A stretch of DNA of 64,000 bases from an uncultured Pseudoflavonifractor sp. (lineage in GTDB: Bacteria; Bacillota; Clostridia; Oscillospirales; Oscillospiraceae). Under the pieces are notes generated by a model. The model saw only the letters and a list, made by a program, of their open reading frames with translations, was not told the origin of the DNA and searched no databases. Below are positions 20,047-30,240 of this stretch, one piece after another. Each line of letters opens with the position of its first letter. Within the stretch, counting starts at the first letter, position 1. The translations under genes were made by a program, and so were the position numbers. The stretch is taken from contig CANEAY010000009.1 of NCBI GenBank assembly GCA_947425785.1, forward strand, positions 28,784-92,783. Direction: 5' to 3'.

Positions 20047-20292
20047 ATGACCGAAATGCCCGCGAAAAAGCTGGATTTTGAACAGGCCATGGCCCGATTG
20101 GAGGAGATCGTCACCCTTTTGGAGCGGGGGGATGCCCCCCTGGAGAAGGCCCTTTCCCTCTTCGAGGAGGGGGCAGGGCTGATGAAGCAGTGCTCCGCCG
20201 CTCTGGACAAGGCGGAGCAGCAGGTCTCCAAGCTCCTGGCCGGCCCGGACGGGGCGGTGACCAAAGTCCCCATGGAGGAGATGGAGCAATGA
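20047..20292 (+). CDS. xseB: Exodeoxyribonuclease VII small subunit
   Basis: LDFEQAMARLEEIVTLLERGDAPLEKALSLFEEG. Confidence 0.95.
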   Translation: MTEMPAKKLDFEQAMARLEEIVTLLERGDAPLEKALSLFEEGAGLMKQCSAALDKAEQQVSKLLAGPDGAVTKVPMEEMEQ

Positions 20293-21179
20293 CCTATCAG
20301 GAGCAGTACGACCGCTGCAGGGATATGGTGGAGGAGCGCCTTGCCCAGTATTTTACCGGCAAGGGGCTGGAGGAGGTCATGCGCTACAGCCTCCTGGCCG
20401 GCGGCAAGCGTGTCCGCCCCGTCCTCACCCTGGCCTTCTGCGAGGCCGCCGGGGGGCAGGCGCAGATAGCGCTGGACTTCGCCTGTGCCGTGGAGATGCT
20501 CCACACCTACTCCCTCATCCACGACGACCTACCCTGCATGGACAACGACGACCTGCGCCGTGGTAAGCCCACCTGCCACAAGGTCTACGGCGAGACGGCG
20601 GCGGTGCTGGCCGGGGACGCCCTTCAGGCGGCGGCCTTCAACACCTTGCTGCGGAGCAAGGGCTTTTCCCGGCCCGATACCCCCATGATCGCCGGACAGA
20701 TCTTGGCCGAGGGTGCCGGGCCGGAGGGGATGTGCCTGGGGCAATACTGGGACACCATCGGGAAGGACGGCCCCGATGACATTGAAAAACTGGCCGACAT
20801 TGACGACCGCAAGACCGGAGACCTGCTCCGGGCGGCCTGTGGTATGGGGGTCGTCGCCGCCATTGGCAGTGGGGCAAAGGTGGATCCCGCGTGTATCAAG
20901 GTAGCCATGGACTATGCCGGATACCTGGGCTTGGCCTTCCAGATCCAGGACGATCTTTTGGACGTGATCTCCACCGCCGAGGTGCTGGGCAAGCCCATTG
21001 GCTCCGATGTGGAGCAGGGCAAGACCACCTACGTGACCCTGGCGGGGGTGGAGCAGTGCCGGGCGGCGGTGGAGCGCTATACCGCCGCCGCCAAGGAGGT
21101 TCTGGAACAGGCCGCCTGGCTTGGCGGGACGCAGTTCCTCCGGGAGCTGGCGGACGAGCTGGGAAGGAGGGAGCGGTGA
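20289..21179 (+). CDS. ispA: Polyprenyl (farnesyl/geranylgeranyl) diphosphate synthase
   Basis: DDLPCMDNDDLRRGKPT and second DDLLD motif. Confidence 0.94.
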   Translation: MTYQEQYDRCRDMVEERLAQYFTGKGLEEVMRYSLLAGGKRVRPVLTLAFCEAAGGQAQIALDFACAVEMLHTYSLIHDDLPCMDNDDLRRGKPTCHKVYGETAAVLAGDALQAAAFNTLLRSKGFSRPDTPMIAGQILAEGAGPEGMCLGQYWDTIGKDGPDDIEKLADIDDRKTGDLLRAACGMGVVAAIGSGAKVDPACIKVAMDYAGYLGLAFQIQDDLLDVISTAEVLGKPIGSDVEQGKTTYVTLAGVEQCRAAVERYTAAAKEVLEQAAWLGGTQFLRELADELGRRER

Positions 21180-21183
21180 AGCT

Positions 21184-21651
21184 ATGCCAAATGCAGTGAA
21201 CTTTCTGACCGGGAACCTGATTTTGAACCTCTCCATCCTGGCTTGGGCCACAGCCCAGGTCTTGAAATTTTTTGTGAATCTGGCCACCAGCGGGGAGCGG
21301 GACTGGCGCTATCTGCTCACAGGTGGAGGAATGCCCAGCAGTCACTCCGCTACCGTGTGTGCCTGCGCCTCCTCGGTGTGTTATCTTTACGGCTATACCT
21401 CGCCCCTCTTTTCCATTGCCGCCATCCTGGCCATCGTGGTGATGTACGATGCCTTCAACGTCCGCCAGGAGACGGGCAAACAGGCCCGCATCCTCAACTA
21501 CATGATGGAGCACTGGAACCAGATGAAGCCGGAGGAGCTTTTCGACCGTGCCCTGAAGGAACTGGTGGGCCATACCCCCCTCCAGGTCTTTATGGGCGCC
21601 CTGCTGGGCGTCGCCATGGGCTGGGGCGGCGCCTGGTTCTTTACACATTGA
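21184..21651 (+). CDS. Divergent PAP2 family protein
   Basis: GGMPSSHSA motif; VMYDAFNVRQETGKQA. Confidence 0.9.
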   Translation: MPNAVNFLTGNLILNLSILAWATAQVLKFFVNLATSGERDWRYLLTGGGMPSSHSATVCACASSVCYLYGYTSPLFSIAAILAIVVMYDAFNVRQETGKQARILNYMMEHWNQMKPEELFDRALKELVGHTPLQVFMGALLGVAMGWGGAWFFTH

Positions 21652-21655
21652 TCAT

Positions 21656-23551
21656 TTGAACCTACCACGAAAGAAGGCAAGGGCCTTGCTGGATATCCCC
21701 AACAACCTGCATCTCATCACCGACGCGGAGGCTGTCAGCCTCTGCGCTGCGCTGCGTCAGCGGCTGGTGGAGGTGGTCTCCCGGTCCGGGGGCCATCTGG
21801 CTTCCAACCTGGGGGCGGTGGAGCTCACCGTAGCCCTCCACCGGGTCTTCGCCCCGGAGCGGGATCGCATCGTCTTTGACGTGGGCCACCAGTGTTACTG
21901 CCACAAAATGCTCACCGGCCGGGACAGCCTCATGGAGACCCTGCGCTCCTTTGGCGGGGTCAGCGGCTTCCCCAAGCCGGGGGAGAGCGTCTGCGACGCT
22001 TTTACTGTGGGCCACGCCTCCACCGCTGTGTCCGCGGCGGTGGGCATGGCCCGGGCTCGCACCCTCCAGAAGAAGGACTACCACGTGGTGGCCCTCCTGG
22101 GGGATGGCGCCCTCACAGGGGGCCTTGCCTACGAGGGGCTCTCCGATGCCGGGAACAGTGGGGAGCCCCTGCTGGTCATCCTCAATGACAACGGCATGTC
22201 CATCACCCGGAGCGTGGGGGGCGTGGCGGAGCACCTGGCCCGCCAGCGGCTGAAGCCCCAGTATCTGAGCTTCAAGAAGGGCTACCGAAAGGTGATGGGG
22301 GCCTTCTCCCTGGGCCGTCATGTCTATAAAGTGACCCATAAGATCAAGACCGCCGTGAAGGAGACCCTTTTGCCCTGCTCCCTCTTTGAGGATATGGGTT
22401 TTACCTACCTGGGGCCGGTGGACGGCCACGATGTGAAGGGCCTGACCCGGCTTTTGAAGTATGCCAAAGATTTGGAGGGGCCTGTCCTCCTCCATGTGCG
22501 TACCGTGAAGGGCAAGGGCTACGGCCCCGCCGAGGCGGAGCCTGACCGCTTCCACGGCATCGGCCCCTTTGACCCGGTCACCGGCCGGGGGCTGTCCCAG
22601 CGGAAGCGCTGCTTCTCCGATGCCTTTGGGGAGAGCCTGTGCGCGCTGGCGGAGAAGGACGGGCGCATCTGTGCCGTCACCGCCGCCATGCAGCCGGGCA
22701 CCGGCCTGGACGGCTTTGCCCAGCGCTTTCCGGAGCGGTTTTTTGACGTGGGCATCGCCGAGGGCCACGCCGTCACCATGTGTGCCGGTATGGCCAAGCA
22801 GGGGATGATCCCCGTGTTCGCCGTCTATTCCACCTTCCTCCAGCGCGCCTACGATATGCTTCTCCACGACGTGGCCCTGCAAAACCTCCATGTGGTATTC
22901 TGCGTGGATCGTGCCGGCGTGGTGGGAGAGGACGGAGAGACCCACCACGGCGTTTTCGACGTGGGCTTTTTGGATATGATCCCCGGCATGACGGTATTGG
23001 CTCCCGCAAACTATGCTGAACTCCATTCCATGCTGGAGTATGCTGTCCATGAGGTGAAAGGCCCGGTGGCGCTCCGCTACCCCCGTGGGGGTGAGGGAGA
23101 CTATGGGGAACCCTGGGATGGACAGAGCGTCACCGTCCTCCGCCCCGGCAGGGACGTGACCCTGGCGGGCTACGGCACCCAGGTAGACGCCCTTTTGGCG
23201 GCGGCAGAGCTGCTGGAGAAGGATAACATCTCTGCCGAAGTCGTAAAGCTAAATATTATTACACCCCTTCCCAAAGGGCTTCTGTTTGACTCTATAGAAA
23301 AAACCGGGAACCTCTGGTTTTACGAGGAGTGCATGGAGTTTAACTGCGTGGGCCGCCGGGTGGCTGCCGACCTGGCTCTGGCGGGAATATCGACAAGGTA
23401 TATCGCCTTGCGGAATCTGGGGGACAAAGTCCCGCCCCAGGGAACGGCGAAAGAACTGCGCTGGATGAATAACCTGGATGCCGGGAGCATTGCCCGGCAG
23501 GTCAAGGAGGTGACCGACCTTGAAAAAGCGGCTGGACGTACTTCTGGTTGA
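21656..23551 (+). CDS. dxs: 1-deoxy-D-xylulose-5-phosphate synthase
   Basis: GGHLASNLGAVELTVALH, GDGALTGGLAYEGL; TTG start assumed. Confidence 0.95.
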   Translation: MNLPRKKARALLDIPNNLHLITDAEAVSLCAALRQRLVEVVSRSGGHLASNLGAVELTVALHRVFAPERDRIVFDVGHQCYCHKMLTGRDSLMETLRSFGGVSGFPKPGESVCDAFTVGHASTAVSAAVGMARARTLQKKDYHVVALLGDGALTGGLAYEGLSDAGNSGEPLLVILNDNGMSITRSVGGVAEHLARQRLKPQYLSFKKGYRKVMGAFSLGRHVYKVTHKIKTAVKETLLPCSLFEDMGFTYLGPVDGHDVKGLTRLLKYAKDLEGPVLLHVRTVKGKGYGPAEAEPDRFHGIGPFDPVTGRGLSQRKRCFSDAFGESLCALAEKDGRICAVTAAMQPGTGLDGFAQRFPERFFDVGIAEGHAVTMCAGMAKQGMIPVFAVYSTFLQRAYDMLLHDVALQNLHVVFCVDRAGVVGEDGETHHGVFDVGFLDMIPGMTVLAPANYAELHSMLEYAVHEVKGPVALRYPRGGEGDYGEPWDGQSVTVLRPGRDVTLAGYGTQVDALLAAAELLEKDNISAEVVKLNIITPLPKGLLFDSIEKTGNLWFYEECMEFNCVGRRVAADLALAGISTRYIALRNLGDKVPPQGTAKELRWMNNLDAGSIARQVKEVTDLEKAAGRTSG

Positions 23552-24338
23552 GAAGGGTCTCATCGAGACCCGGCAGAAGGCCCAGGCCCTCATCATGGCG
23601 GGCCAGGTCTATGTGAAGGGCCAGAAGGTGGACAAGGCCGGTGCCCCCACCGACCCGGAGGCCCCTGTTGAGATCCGTGGGGGTGGGCTCAAGTATGTGA
23701 GCCGGGGGGGCTACAAACTGGAAAAGGCCATGGAGACCTGGCCCATCACCCTGGAAAATAAAGTCTGCGCCGACATCGGTGCCTCCACCGGGGGCTTTAC
23801 CGACTGTATGCTCCAAAATGGGGCGGGGAAGGTCTACGCTGTGGACGTGGGCTATGGGCAGTTCGCCTGGAAGCTCCGGCAGGATCCCCGGGTGGTCTGC
23901 CTGGAGCGCACCAACGCCCGGTACCTTACCCATACGGAAATTCCAGACGAGCTGGACTTTGCCAGCATCGACGTGTCCTTTATCTCCCTGAACCTGATCC
24001 TGCCGCCCCTCCGGGGCCTTATGGGGCCGGGGAGCCAGGTGGTGAGCCTCATCAAGCCCCAGTTTGAGGCGGGAAAGGACAAGGTGGGCAAAAAGGGCGT
24101 TGTCCGGGACAAAAAAGTCCATTTAGAGGTCTTGGAGCATTTCCTTGACCACGCTGCCTCCGCCGGTTTCACCGTCCGGGGGGTGACCTGGTCTCCCATC
24201 CGGGGCCCGGAGGGGAACATCGAATATCTGGGTTGGCTCTCCGTAGAGGAAGGGGAGCTTTGGCAGGGAGACCTTGCCCAGCTGGTGGAGGACTCCCACA
24301 CCCAACTGTCGGAGCGGGAAGGGGAGGAGACGCAATGA
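23520..24338 (+). CDS. tlyA: TlyA family rRNA (cytidine-2'-O)-methyltransferase/hemolysin
   Basis: S4 domain KKRLDVLLVEKGLIETRQKAQALIMAG plus FtsJ-like DIGASTGGFTDCML. Confidence 0.93.
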   Translation: MKKRLDVLLVEKGLIETRQKAQALIMAGQVYVKGQKVDKAGAPTDPEAPVEIRGGGLKYVSRGGYKLEKAMETWPITLENKVCADIGASTGGFTDCMLQNGAGKVYAVDVGYGQFAWKLRQDPRVVCLERTNARYLTHTEIPDELDFASIDVSFISLNLILPPLRGLMGPGSQVVSLIKPQFEAGKDKVGKKGVVRDKKVHLEVLEHFLDHAASAGFTVRGVTWSPIRGPEGNIEYLGWLSVEEGELWQGDLAQLVEDSHTQLSEREGEETQ

Positions 24339-25198
24339 AAGTGGTATTGAGCCCCAACCCCTACCGGGACAAGGGCCTGAAGGCGGTGCAGACCGCCCAG
24401 CGGGTGCTGAACCAGGCCGGGGCGGAGACCTGCCTGGCCCTCCCATTTGAGCTGGAGCGGGGCAGCGTGGAGGTGCCCGGCCACCTGCAGTTCCTTCCCA
24501 TGGAGGAGGCCTTCCGGGGTGCGGATGTGCTGGTCTGCTTCGGCGGCGACGGCACCATCCTCCATGCCGCCAAGGACGCCCAGGCCCACGGGATGCCCGT
24601 GCTGGGCGTGAACCTGGGCAGCGTGGGCTTCATGGCGGAGCTGGAGGTCTCGGAGCTGAACCTTCTGTCCCGGCTCCCCGAAGGGAAGTACCAGATGGAG
24701 GAGCGGATGATGCTGGATGTGGCGGTGCGCCGGGAGGGACGGGTCATTTTCCGGGATACCGCCCTCAATGACGCCGTCATCACCAAGGGGGCCGTGGCCC
24801 GGATCATCGACCTGGATGTGCGCTCCGACGGCACCCTGGTGGGACGCTTCTCCGGGGACGGGGTGGTGGTCTCCACTCCCACCGGCTCCACCGCCTACTC
24901 CATGTCTGCCGGCGGGCCCATCGTAGAGCCCACGGCGGAGAATATCATGGTGACCCCCATCTGCCCCCACGCCCTTCACGCCCGCTCCTATGTGCTGGAT
25001 CGGAACCGGCAGGTGGCGGTGAAGATGGGCAAGCTCTCCCGCAAGACGGCCTATCTGTCGGTGGACGGGGGCAAAGCCTTCCGGCTGGGAGGCAGCGACC
25101 AGGTGGAGCTGCGCCGCTCCAACGCAAAAGCGAAGCTGATCCGGCTGACAAACCGGAGCTTTTATAACGTTTTGAATCAAAAATTGGGGAGGACATGA
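24335..25198 (+). CDS. nadK: NAD kinase
   Basis: FGGDGTILHAAK; TPTGSTAYSMSAGGPIVEP. Confidence 0.95.
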   Translation: MKVVLSPNPYRDKGLKAVQTAQRVLNQAGAETCLALPFELERGSVEVPGHLQFLPMEEAFRGADVLVCFGGDGTILHAAKDAQAHGMPVLGVNLGSVGFMAELEVSELNLLSRLPEGKYQMEERMMLDVAVRREGRVIFRDTALNDAVITKGAVARIIDLDVRSDGTLVGRFSGDGVVVSTPTGSTAYSMSAGGPIVEPTAENIMVTPICPHALHARSYVLDRNRQVAVKMGKLSRKTAYLSVDGGKAFRLGGSDQVELRRSNAKAKLIRLTNRSFYNVLNQKLGRT

Positions 25199-25201
25199 CC
25201 C

Positions 25202-25651
25202 GTGAAAAGCAAACGCCAGCAGGAGATACTCGACATCATTGCCGCCGAGGAGATCGAGACCCAGGAGCAGCTTCTGGAGGCCCTGAAGGCCCGGGGTATC
25301 ACCACCACCCAGGCCACCATCTCCCGGGACATCAAACAGCTCCATCTGGTCAAGGAGCTCACCACGGGGGGTGTCTACAAGTACGCCGCCTCCCGGCACC
25401 ACCACGCCCTGAACTTTGCCGGGCGGCTGCGCACTATCTTCCAGGAGGGAGTCACCATCGACACCGCACAGAACATCGTGGTGCTCAAGACCATGCCCGG
25501 CATGGCCAACGCCGTGGCGGCGGCCCTGGACGGCATGGACATCCCCGCCCTGGTGGGCTCTCTGGCGGGGGACGATACCGTTATCCTCATCATGCGCACC
25601 AATGAGGACGCCGAGGAATTCCGGGGCGAGATGCGCCAGATGCTCAGCTGA
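25202..25651 (+). CDS. argR: Arginine repressor
   Basis: TTQATISRDIKQLHLVK; NAVAAALDGMDIPALVGSLAGDDT. Confidence 0.95.
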   Translation: MKSKRQQEILDIIAAEEIETQEQLLEALKARGITTTQATISRDIKQLHLVKELTTGGVYKYAASRHHHALNFAGRLRTIFQEGVTIDTAQNIVVLKTMPGMANAVAAALDGMDIPALVGSLAGDDTVILIMRTNEDAEEFRGEMRQMLS

Positions 25652-25685
25652 ACAAGTTCCCATGATTTGAAGGAGCGTGAACGGT

Positions 25686-27377
25686 ATGCTCTCTATCCTC
25701 CACATCGAAAATATCGCCGTCATTGAGTCGGCGGACATCGCCTTCGGCCCCGGCTTCAACGCCCTCACCGGCGAGACCGGCGCGGGCAAGTCCATCGTAG
25801 TGGACGCCATGAGCGCCGTCACCGGGGAGCGCACCAGCCGGGAGCTCATCCGCACCGGGGCCAAGTCCGCCCTGGTCAGCGGCACCTTCACCGGCGTGAA
25901 GCCCCTCTACTGGCTGGTGGAGAACGGCCTGGGCCCCGACGAGAATGGGGAACTGCTCCTCCAGCGGGAGATACTGCCCGACGGCAAGAACCTCTGCCGG
26001 GTCAACGGCCGGCCGGTGACGGTGGCCCAGCTCAAGACCCTGGGCCACCAGCTCCTCAATATCCACGGACAGCACGACGGTCAGCAGCTCTTGGACGAGA
26101 GCTGCCATTTGGGCTATTTAGACCGCTTCGGGGCTCTGGAGGGAACGCTGGCCATCTATCAGGAGGCCTATGAAGAATTGACGGCCCTGGATAAAAAGAT
26201 CGCCGAGCTCCAGATGGACGAGGGGGAGAAGGCCAGACGGGTGGACACCCTCCAGTTCCAGATCAATGAGCTGGAGCGGGCGGGCCTGACCCCCGGCGAG
26301 GAGGAGGCCCTGGACGAGCGGCGGGACATCCTCCGCAACGCCGCCGACCTCAGTCAGGCCGCCCAGGGTGCCCACTTCGCCCTCTCCGGGGATGAGTACA
26401 GTGCCGGGGCGGTGGCCCTTCTCATGGAGGCGGAGGCGGCCCTGGAACGCATCGGCGGCGTCAGTGCCGAGCTGGACGAACTGCGGGCGCGGCTCACCGA
26501 CTGCCGCTGTCAGGCCCAGGACGTGGCGGACAGCGCCCGGGATCTGTCCGGGAGCTTCGACTTTGAGCCGGGGGAGCTGGATCAGCTGGAGGGACGGCTG
26601 GATCTCCTCTACCGGCTGAAAAAGAAATACGGCGGCAGCGTGGAGGAGATGCTGGACTATCTGGAGCGCTGTCAGAAGGAACTGGACGAGATCCAGTTTG
26701 CCGACGACGCCCTGCTTCGGCTGGAGCAGGCCAGAGCCAAGGCCCTCTCCGACGCTCAAAAGAAGGCCGAAGCCCTGTCCCAGGCCCGGACAAAGGCGGG
26801 GAAGGCCCTGGAGGAGCGTATCCAGAAGGAACTGGCCCAGCTGGATATGCCCAAAGTCCGCTTCCGGGTGGATATCGCCCCGGTGGAGAGCGGCGAGGGC
26901 CTCAACGCCGACGGCATGGACGTGGTGCGCTTCCTCATGTCCGCCAATGTGGGTGAGGACTTGAAGCCCATCCAGAAAATTGCCTCCGGCGGCGAGCTGG
27001 CCCGCATCATGCTGTGCCTCAAGAACGTGCTGGCGGAGAACGACGACGTGGGCACCCTGGTCTTTGACGAGGTGGACACCGGCGTCTCCGGCCGGGCGGC
27101 CCAGAAGGTGGCGGAGAAGCTGGCCCAGGTGGCCCGCCGCAAGCAGGTGCTCTGCGTCACCCACCTTCCCCAGCTGGCCGCCATGGCCGACGTCCACTTC
27201 TCAGTGGAGAAGGGGGAGCGGGGGGGCCGCACCTATACGGCGGTGGAGGAGCTCTCCACCCAGCGCCGGCGGGAGGAGCTGGCCCGGCTCACCTCCGGCG
27301 ACCATATCACCCAGGCGGCCCTGGACAGCGCCGGAGAGCTGCTCTCTGGGGCAGAAGGGTACAAGAAAGGGCTGTAA
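25686..27377 (+). CDS. recN: DNA repair protein RecN
   Basis: TGETGAGKSIVVDA; FDEVDTGVSGRAAQKVAEKL. Confidence 0.96.
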   Translation: MLSILHIENIAVIESADIAFGPGFNALTGETGAGKSIVVDAMSAVTGERTSRELIRTGAKSALVSGTFTGVKPLYWLVENGLGPDENGELLLQREILPDGKNLCRVNGRPVTVAQLKTLGHQLLNIHGQHDGQQLLDESCHLGYLDRFGALEGTLAIYQEAYEELTALDKKIAELQMDEGEKARRVDTLQFQINELERAGLTPGEEEALDERRDILRNAADLSQAAQGAHFALSGDEYSAGAVALLMEAEAALERIGGVSAELDELRARLTDCRCQAQDVADSARDLSGSFDFEPGELDQLEGRLDLLYRLKKKYGGSVEEMLDYLERCQKELDEIQFADDALLRLEQARAKALSDAQKKAEALSQARTKAGKALEERIQKELAQLDMPKVRFRVDIAPVESGEGLNADGMDVVRFLMSANVGEDLKPIQKIASGGELARIMLCLKNVLAENDDVGTLVFDEVDTGVSGRAAQKVAEKLAQVARRKQVLCVTHLPQLAAMADVHFSVEKGERGGRTYTAVEELSTQRRREELARLTSGDHITQAALDSAGELLSGAEGYKKGL

Positions 27378-27409
27378 AACGCATACACTGACAGGAAGGA
27401 GGGGACGCC

Positions 27410-28339
27410 ATGACATTGTTGGACGGCTTGGAAAAGGAACTGCGAAAGGTATGCCCCGGTTTGGAACTGCGGAAGAATGAGCCCATGAGCAGGCACACCA
27501 CTTTCCGGGTGGGCGGCCCCGCCGCCCTGATGGCCCTGCCCAGGGGGGAGGAGGCCAAGGCGGTGATGGAGGCCGCCTTCCGCTGCAATGTGACACCTTT
27601 CTTTTTGGGCAACGGCTCCAACCTGCTGGTGTCCGACCAGGGCTATGACGGCTTTGTGGTAAAGCTCTCCGGGACATACGGGGAAGGGGAAGTATATGAC
27701 AACGAACTGATGGTGGGGGGCGCCATGCTCCTCTCCCGGGCGGCCAATCTGGCCCTGGAGCACGGGCTTACCGGCCTGGAGTGGGCGGCTGGGATCCCCG
27801 GCACCGTGGGGGGAGCTGTCACCATGAACGCCGGAGCTTACGGCGGAGAGATAGCCCAAGTCCTCCACCAGGTAAACGCTCTGGACTACGATAGCCGGTT
27901 GACGGTGGTTCAGAATAAAGAATGTGATTTTTCCTACCGCCACAGTGCCTTTTCTGACGGACGGCGGCTGATTTTAGAAGCCCTCTTCCTCCTGACCCCC
28001 GGTGACCCCGCCGCCATCAAGGAGCGGATGGAGGGCCTTGCCGCCCAACGGAAGGCCAAGCAGCCCCTGGAGTATCCTTCGGCGGGCTCCACCTTCAAGC
28101 GGCCCCCGCCCCAAAGCGACGGCACGGCCGTCTACGCCGCCGCTCTCATCGACCAGTGCGGTCTGAAGGGCCTGACGGTGGGGGGCGCCCAAGTGTCGGA
28201 GAAGCACGCCGGATTCATCATCAACAAGGGCGGAGCCACCTGCCGGGACATTTTGGAGCTTATGGAGGAAGTGAAGCGCCGGGTGCTGGAGGAGACCGGC
28301 ATGGCGCTGGAGCCGGAAGTCAAAACTTTGGGAGTGTGA
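27410..28339 (+). CDS. murB: UDP-N-acetylmuramate dehydrogenase
   Basis: NLLVSDQGYDGFVVKLSG; GIPGTVGGAVTMNAGAYGGE; EYPSAGSTFKRP. Confidence 0.95.
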   Translation: MTLLDGLEKELRKVCPGLELRKNEPMSRHTTFRVGGPAALMALPRGEEAKAVMEAAFRCNVTPFFLGNGSNLLVSDQGYDGFVVKLSGTYGEGEVYDNELMVGGAMLLSRAANLALEHGLTGLEWAAGIPGTVGGAVTMNAGAYGGEIAQVLHQVNALDYDSRLTVVQNKECDFSYRHSAFSDGRRLILEALFLLTPGDPAAIKERMEGLAAQRKAKQPLEYPSAGSTFKRPPPQSDGTAVYAAALIDQCGLKGLTVGGAQVSEKHAGFIINKGGATCRDILELMEEVKRRVLEETGMALEPEVKTLGV

Positions 28340-28343
28340 GGGT

Positions 28344-29207
28344 ATGGAATTTATCGTGATCTCCGGCCTGTCCGGGGCGGGGAAGAGCCAGGTGGCCTCC
28401 ATCATGGAGGATATCGGTTATTTCGTGGTGGACAATATGCCCGCCCCGCTGATCCCCAAATTTGCCGAGCTGTGCATGGCGGGCCAGTCGGAATATGACC
28501 GGGTGGCCATTGTCAGCGACATCCGGGGCGGCCAGACCTTCGACGGCCTCTTTGCCGCCCTGGAGGATCTGACCGCCATGGGCTGCGACCACAAGATCCT
28601 CTTTGTGGAGGCGGGGCCGGAGGTCATCATCAAGCGGTACAAGGAGACCAGAAGGCTCCACCCCCTGGCCCAGAACGGCCGCTCCCTGGACGAGGCAGTG
28701 CACCGGGAGAAGACCATCCTGGAGCCGGTGCGGGCCAGGGCGGAGTACATCATCGACACCACCGTACTCTCCACCGCCAAGCTCCGGGGGGAGATCCTGC
28801 GGCTCTTCGCCTCCGGGGGGCCCCAGCGGGCCATGAACGTCAGCGTCATCTCCTTCGGCTTCAAGTACGGCATCCCCATCGAGGCCGACCTGGTCTTTGA
28901 CGTGCGCTTCCTGCCCAATCCCTTCTATGTGGCCGAGCTGCGGCACCAGACCGGGCTGGACGCCCCGGTCTATGACTTTGTCTTCGGCTATCAGCAGACC
29001 CGGGACTTTATGACCCACCTGGAAAACCTCATCGCATTCCTGCTTCCCCAATTCGTGGAGGAGGGGAAGTCCGCCCTGGTCATCGGGGTGGGCTGCACCG
29101 GGGGCCAGCACAGGTCGGTGGCCATCACCAAGGCCCTGGCGGACTTTATCCGCCGGAAGGGCTATGACGCCAGTGAAAACCACCGCGACATGACGAGGGC
29201 ACGATGA
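28344..29207 (+). CDS. rapZ: RNase adapter RapZ / YvcJ
   Basis: SGLSGAGKSQ; GVGCTGGQHRSVAI. Confidence 0.95.
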   Translation: MEFIVISGLSGAGKSQVASIMEDIGYFVVDNMPAPLIPKFAELCMAGQSEYDRVAIVSDIRGGQTFDGLFAALEDLTAMGCDHKILFVEAGPEVIIKRYKETRRLHPLAQNGRSLDEAVHREKTILEPVRARAEYIIDTTVLSTAKLRGEILRLFASGGPQRAMNVSVISFGFKYGIPIEADLVFDVRFLPNPFYVAELRHQTGLDAPVYDFVFGYQQTRDFMTHLENLIAFLLPQFVEEGKSALVIGVGCTGGQHRSVAITKALADFIRRKGYDASENHRDMTRAR

Positions 29208-30220
29208 TGGAGGGAACATATGAGCGCCGCTGGGCCCAGGGGCCCCGCATCGTGGCCATCGGCGGCGGACACGGCCTTTCCACTCTTCTGCGGGGACTGA
29301 AAACCTACACCCGTAACCTCACCGCCATCGTCACCGTGGCCGACGACGGCGGCGGCTCCGGGGTATTGCGGACTGACCTGGGGATGCCCCCGCCGGGAGA
29401 CATCCGCAACTGCATGGAGGCCCTGGCCAACACCGAGCCGGTCATGGGCCAGCTGCTGGCCTATCGCTTCCCGGAGGGATCGGGGCGGCTCACCGGCCAG
29501 TCCTTCGGCAACCTGATCCTGGCGGCCCTCAACGGGATCACCGGCTCTTTTGAGGAGGCGGTGAGCGAGATGAGCCACGTTCTCGCCATTTCGGGGCGTA
29601 TCCTGCCCGTTACCAGCGCCGATGTGAAGCTGGAGGCCACCTTTGAAAACGGAGCCGCCATCCTGGGGGAGAGCAAGATCGCCGACTTTAAGAAGGCCCA
29701 GGACTGTCGGATCCGAAAAGTCCGCCTCATTCCCGCCCAGCCTGCCCCGGTGGCCGCCGCCATCCAGGCTCTCCGGGAGGCCGACCTGATCCTGCTGGGG
29801 CCGGGGAGCCTCTATACCAGCGTCATCCCCAACCTGCTGGTGGATGGGGTGGTTCGGGCCATCTGTGAGAGCGACGCCCTGCGGGTCTATATCGGCAACA
29901 TTATGACCCAGGACGGAGAGACCGAGGGCATGACCCTCTCCGACCACGTCAGTGCCCTGCTGGGCCATGCCGAGCCGGGACTGATTGACCTGTGCCTCGC
30001 CAACTGCTCTCCCGTCTCCGAGGAACTGCTGGAACGGTACCAGGAGGAGGGGGCGGAGCCCATCCGGGTGGACAGGGAAAAGACCGAATCCCTTGGGGTG
30101 GAGGTGGTGGAGCGGCCCATGCTCTCCACCGGCACCCGCTACGCCCGGCACTCTCCCGACCGGCTCAGCCAAGTGGTGATGGAGCTTTACCGGGAGCGCG
30201 CTGAAACCAAGATATTCTGA
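29204..30220 (+). CDS. yvcK: YvcK family gluconeogenesis factor
   Basis: IVAIGGGHGLSTLLRGLKTYT; VADDGGGSGVLR. Confidence 0.95.
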   Translation: MMEGTYERRWAQGPRIVAIGGGHGLSTLLRGLKTYTRNLTAIVTVADDGGGSGVLRTDLGMPPPGDIRNCMEALANTEPVMGQLLAYRFPEGSGRLTGQSFGNLILAALNGITGSFEEAVSEMSHVLAISGRILPVTSADVKLEATFENGAAILGESKIADFKKAQDCRIRKVRLIPAQPAPVAAAIQALREADLILLGPGSLYTSVIPNLLVDGVVRAICESDALRVYIGNIMTQDGETEGMTLSDHVSALLGHAEPGLIDLCLANCSPVSEELLERYQEEGAEPIRVDREKTESLGVEVVERPMLSTGTRYARHSPDRLSQVVMELYRERAETKIF

Positions 30221-30240
30221 ACGAGAGAGGAGGAGCCAAT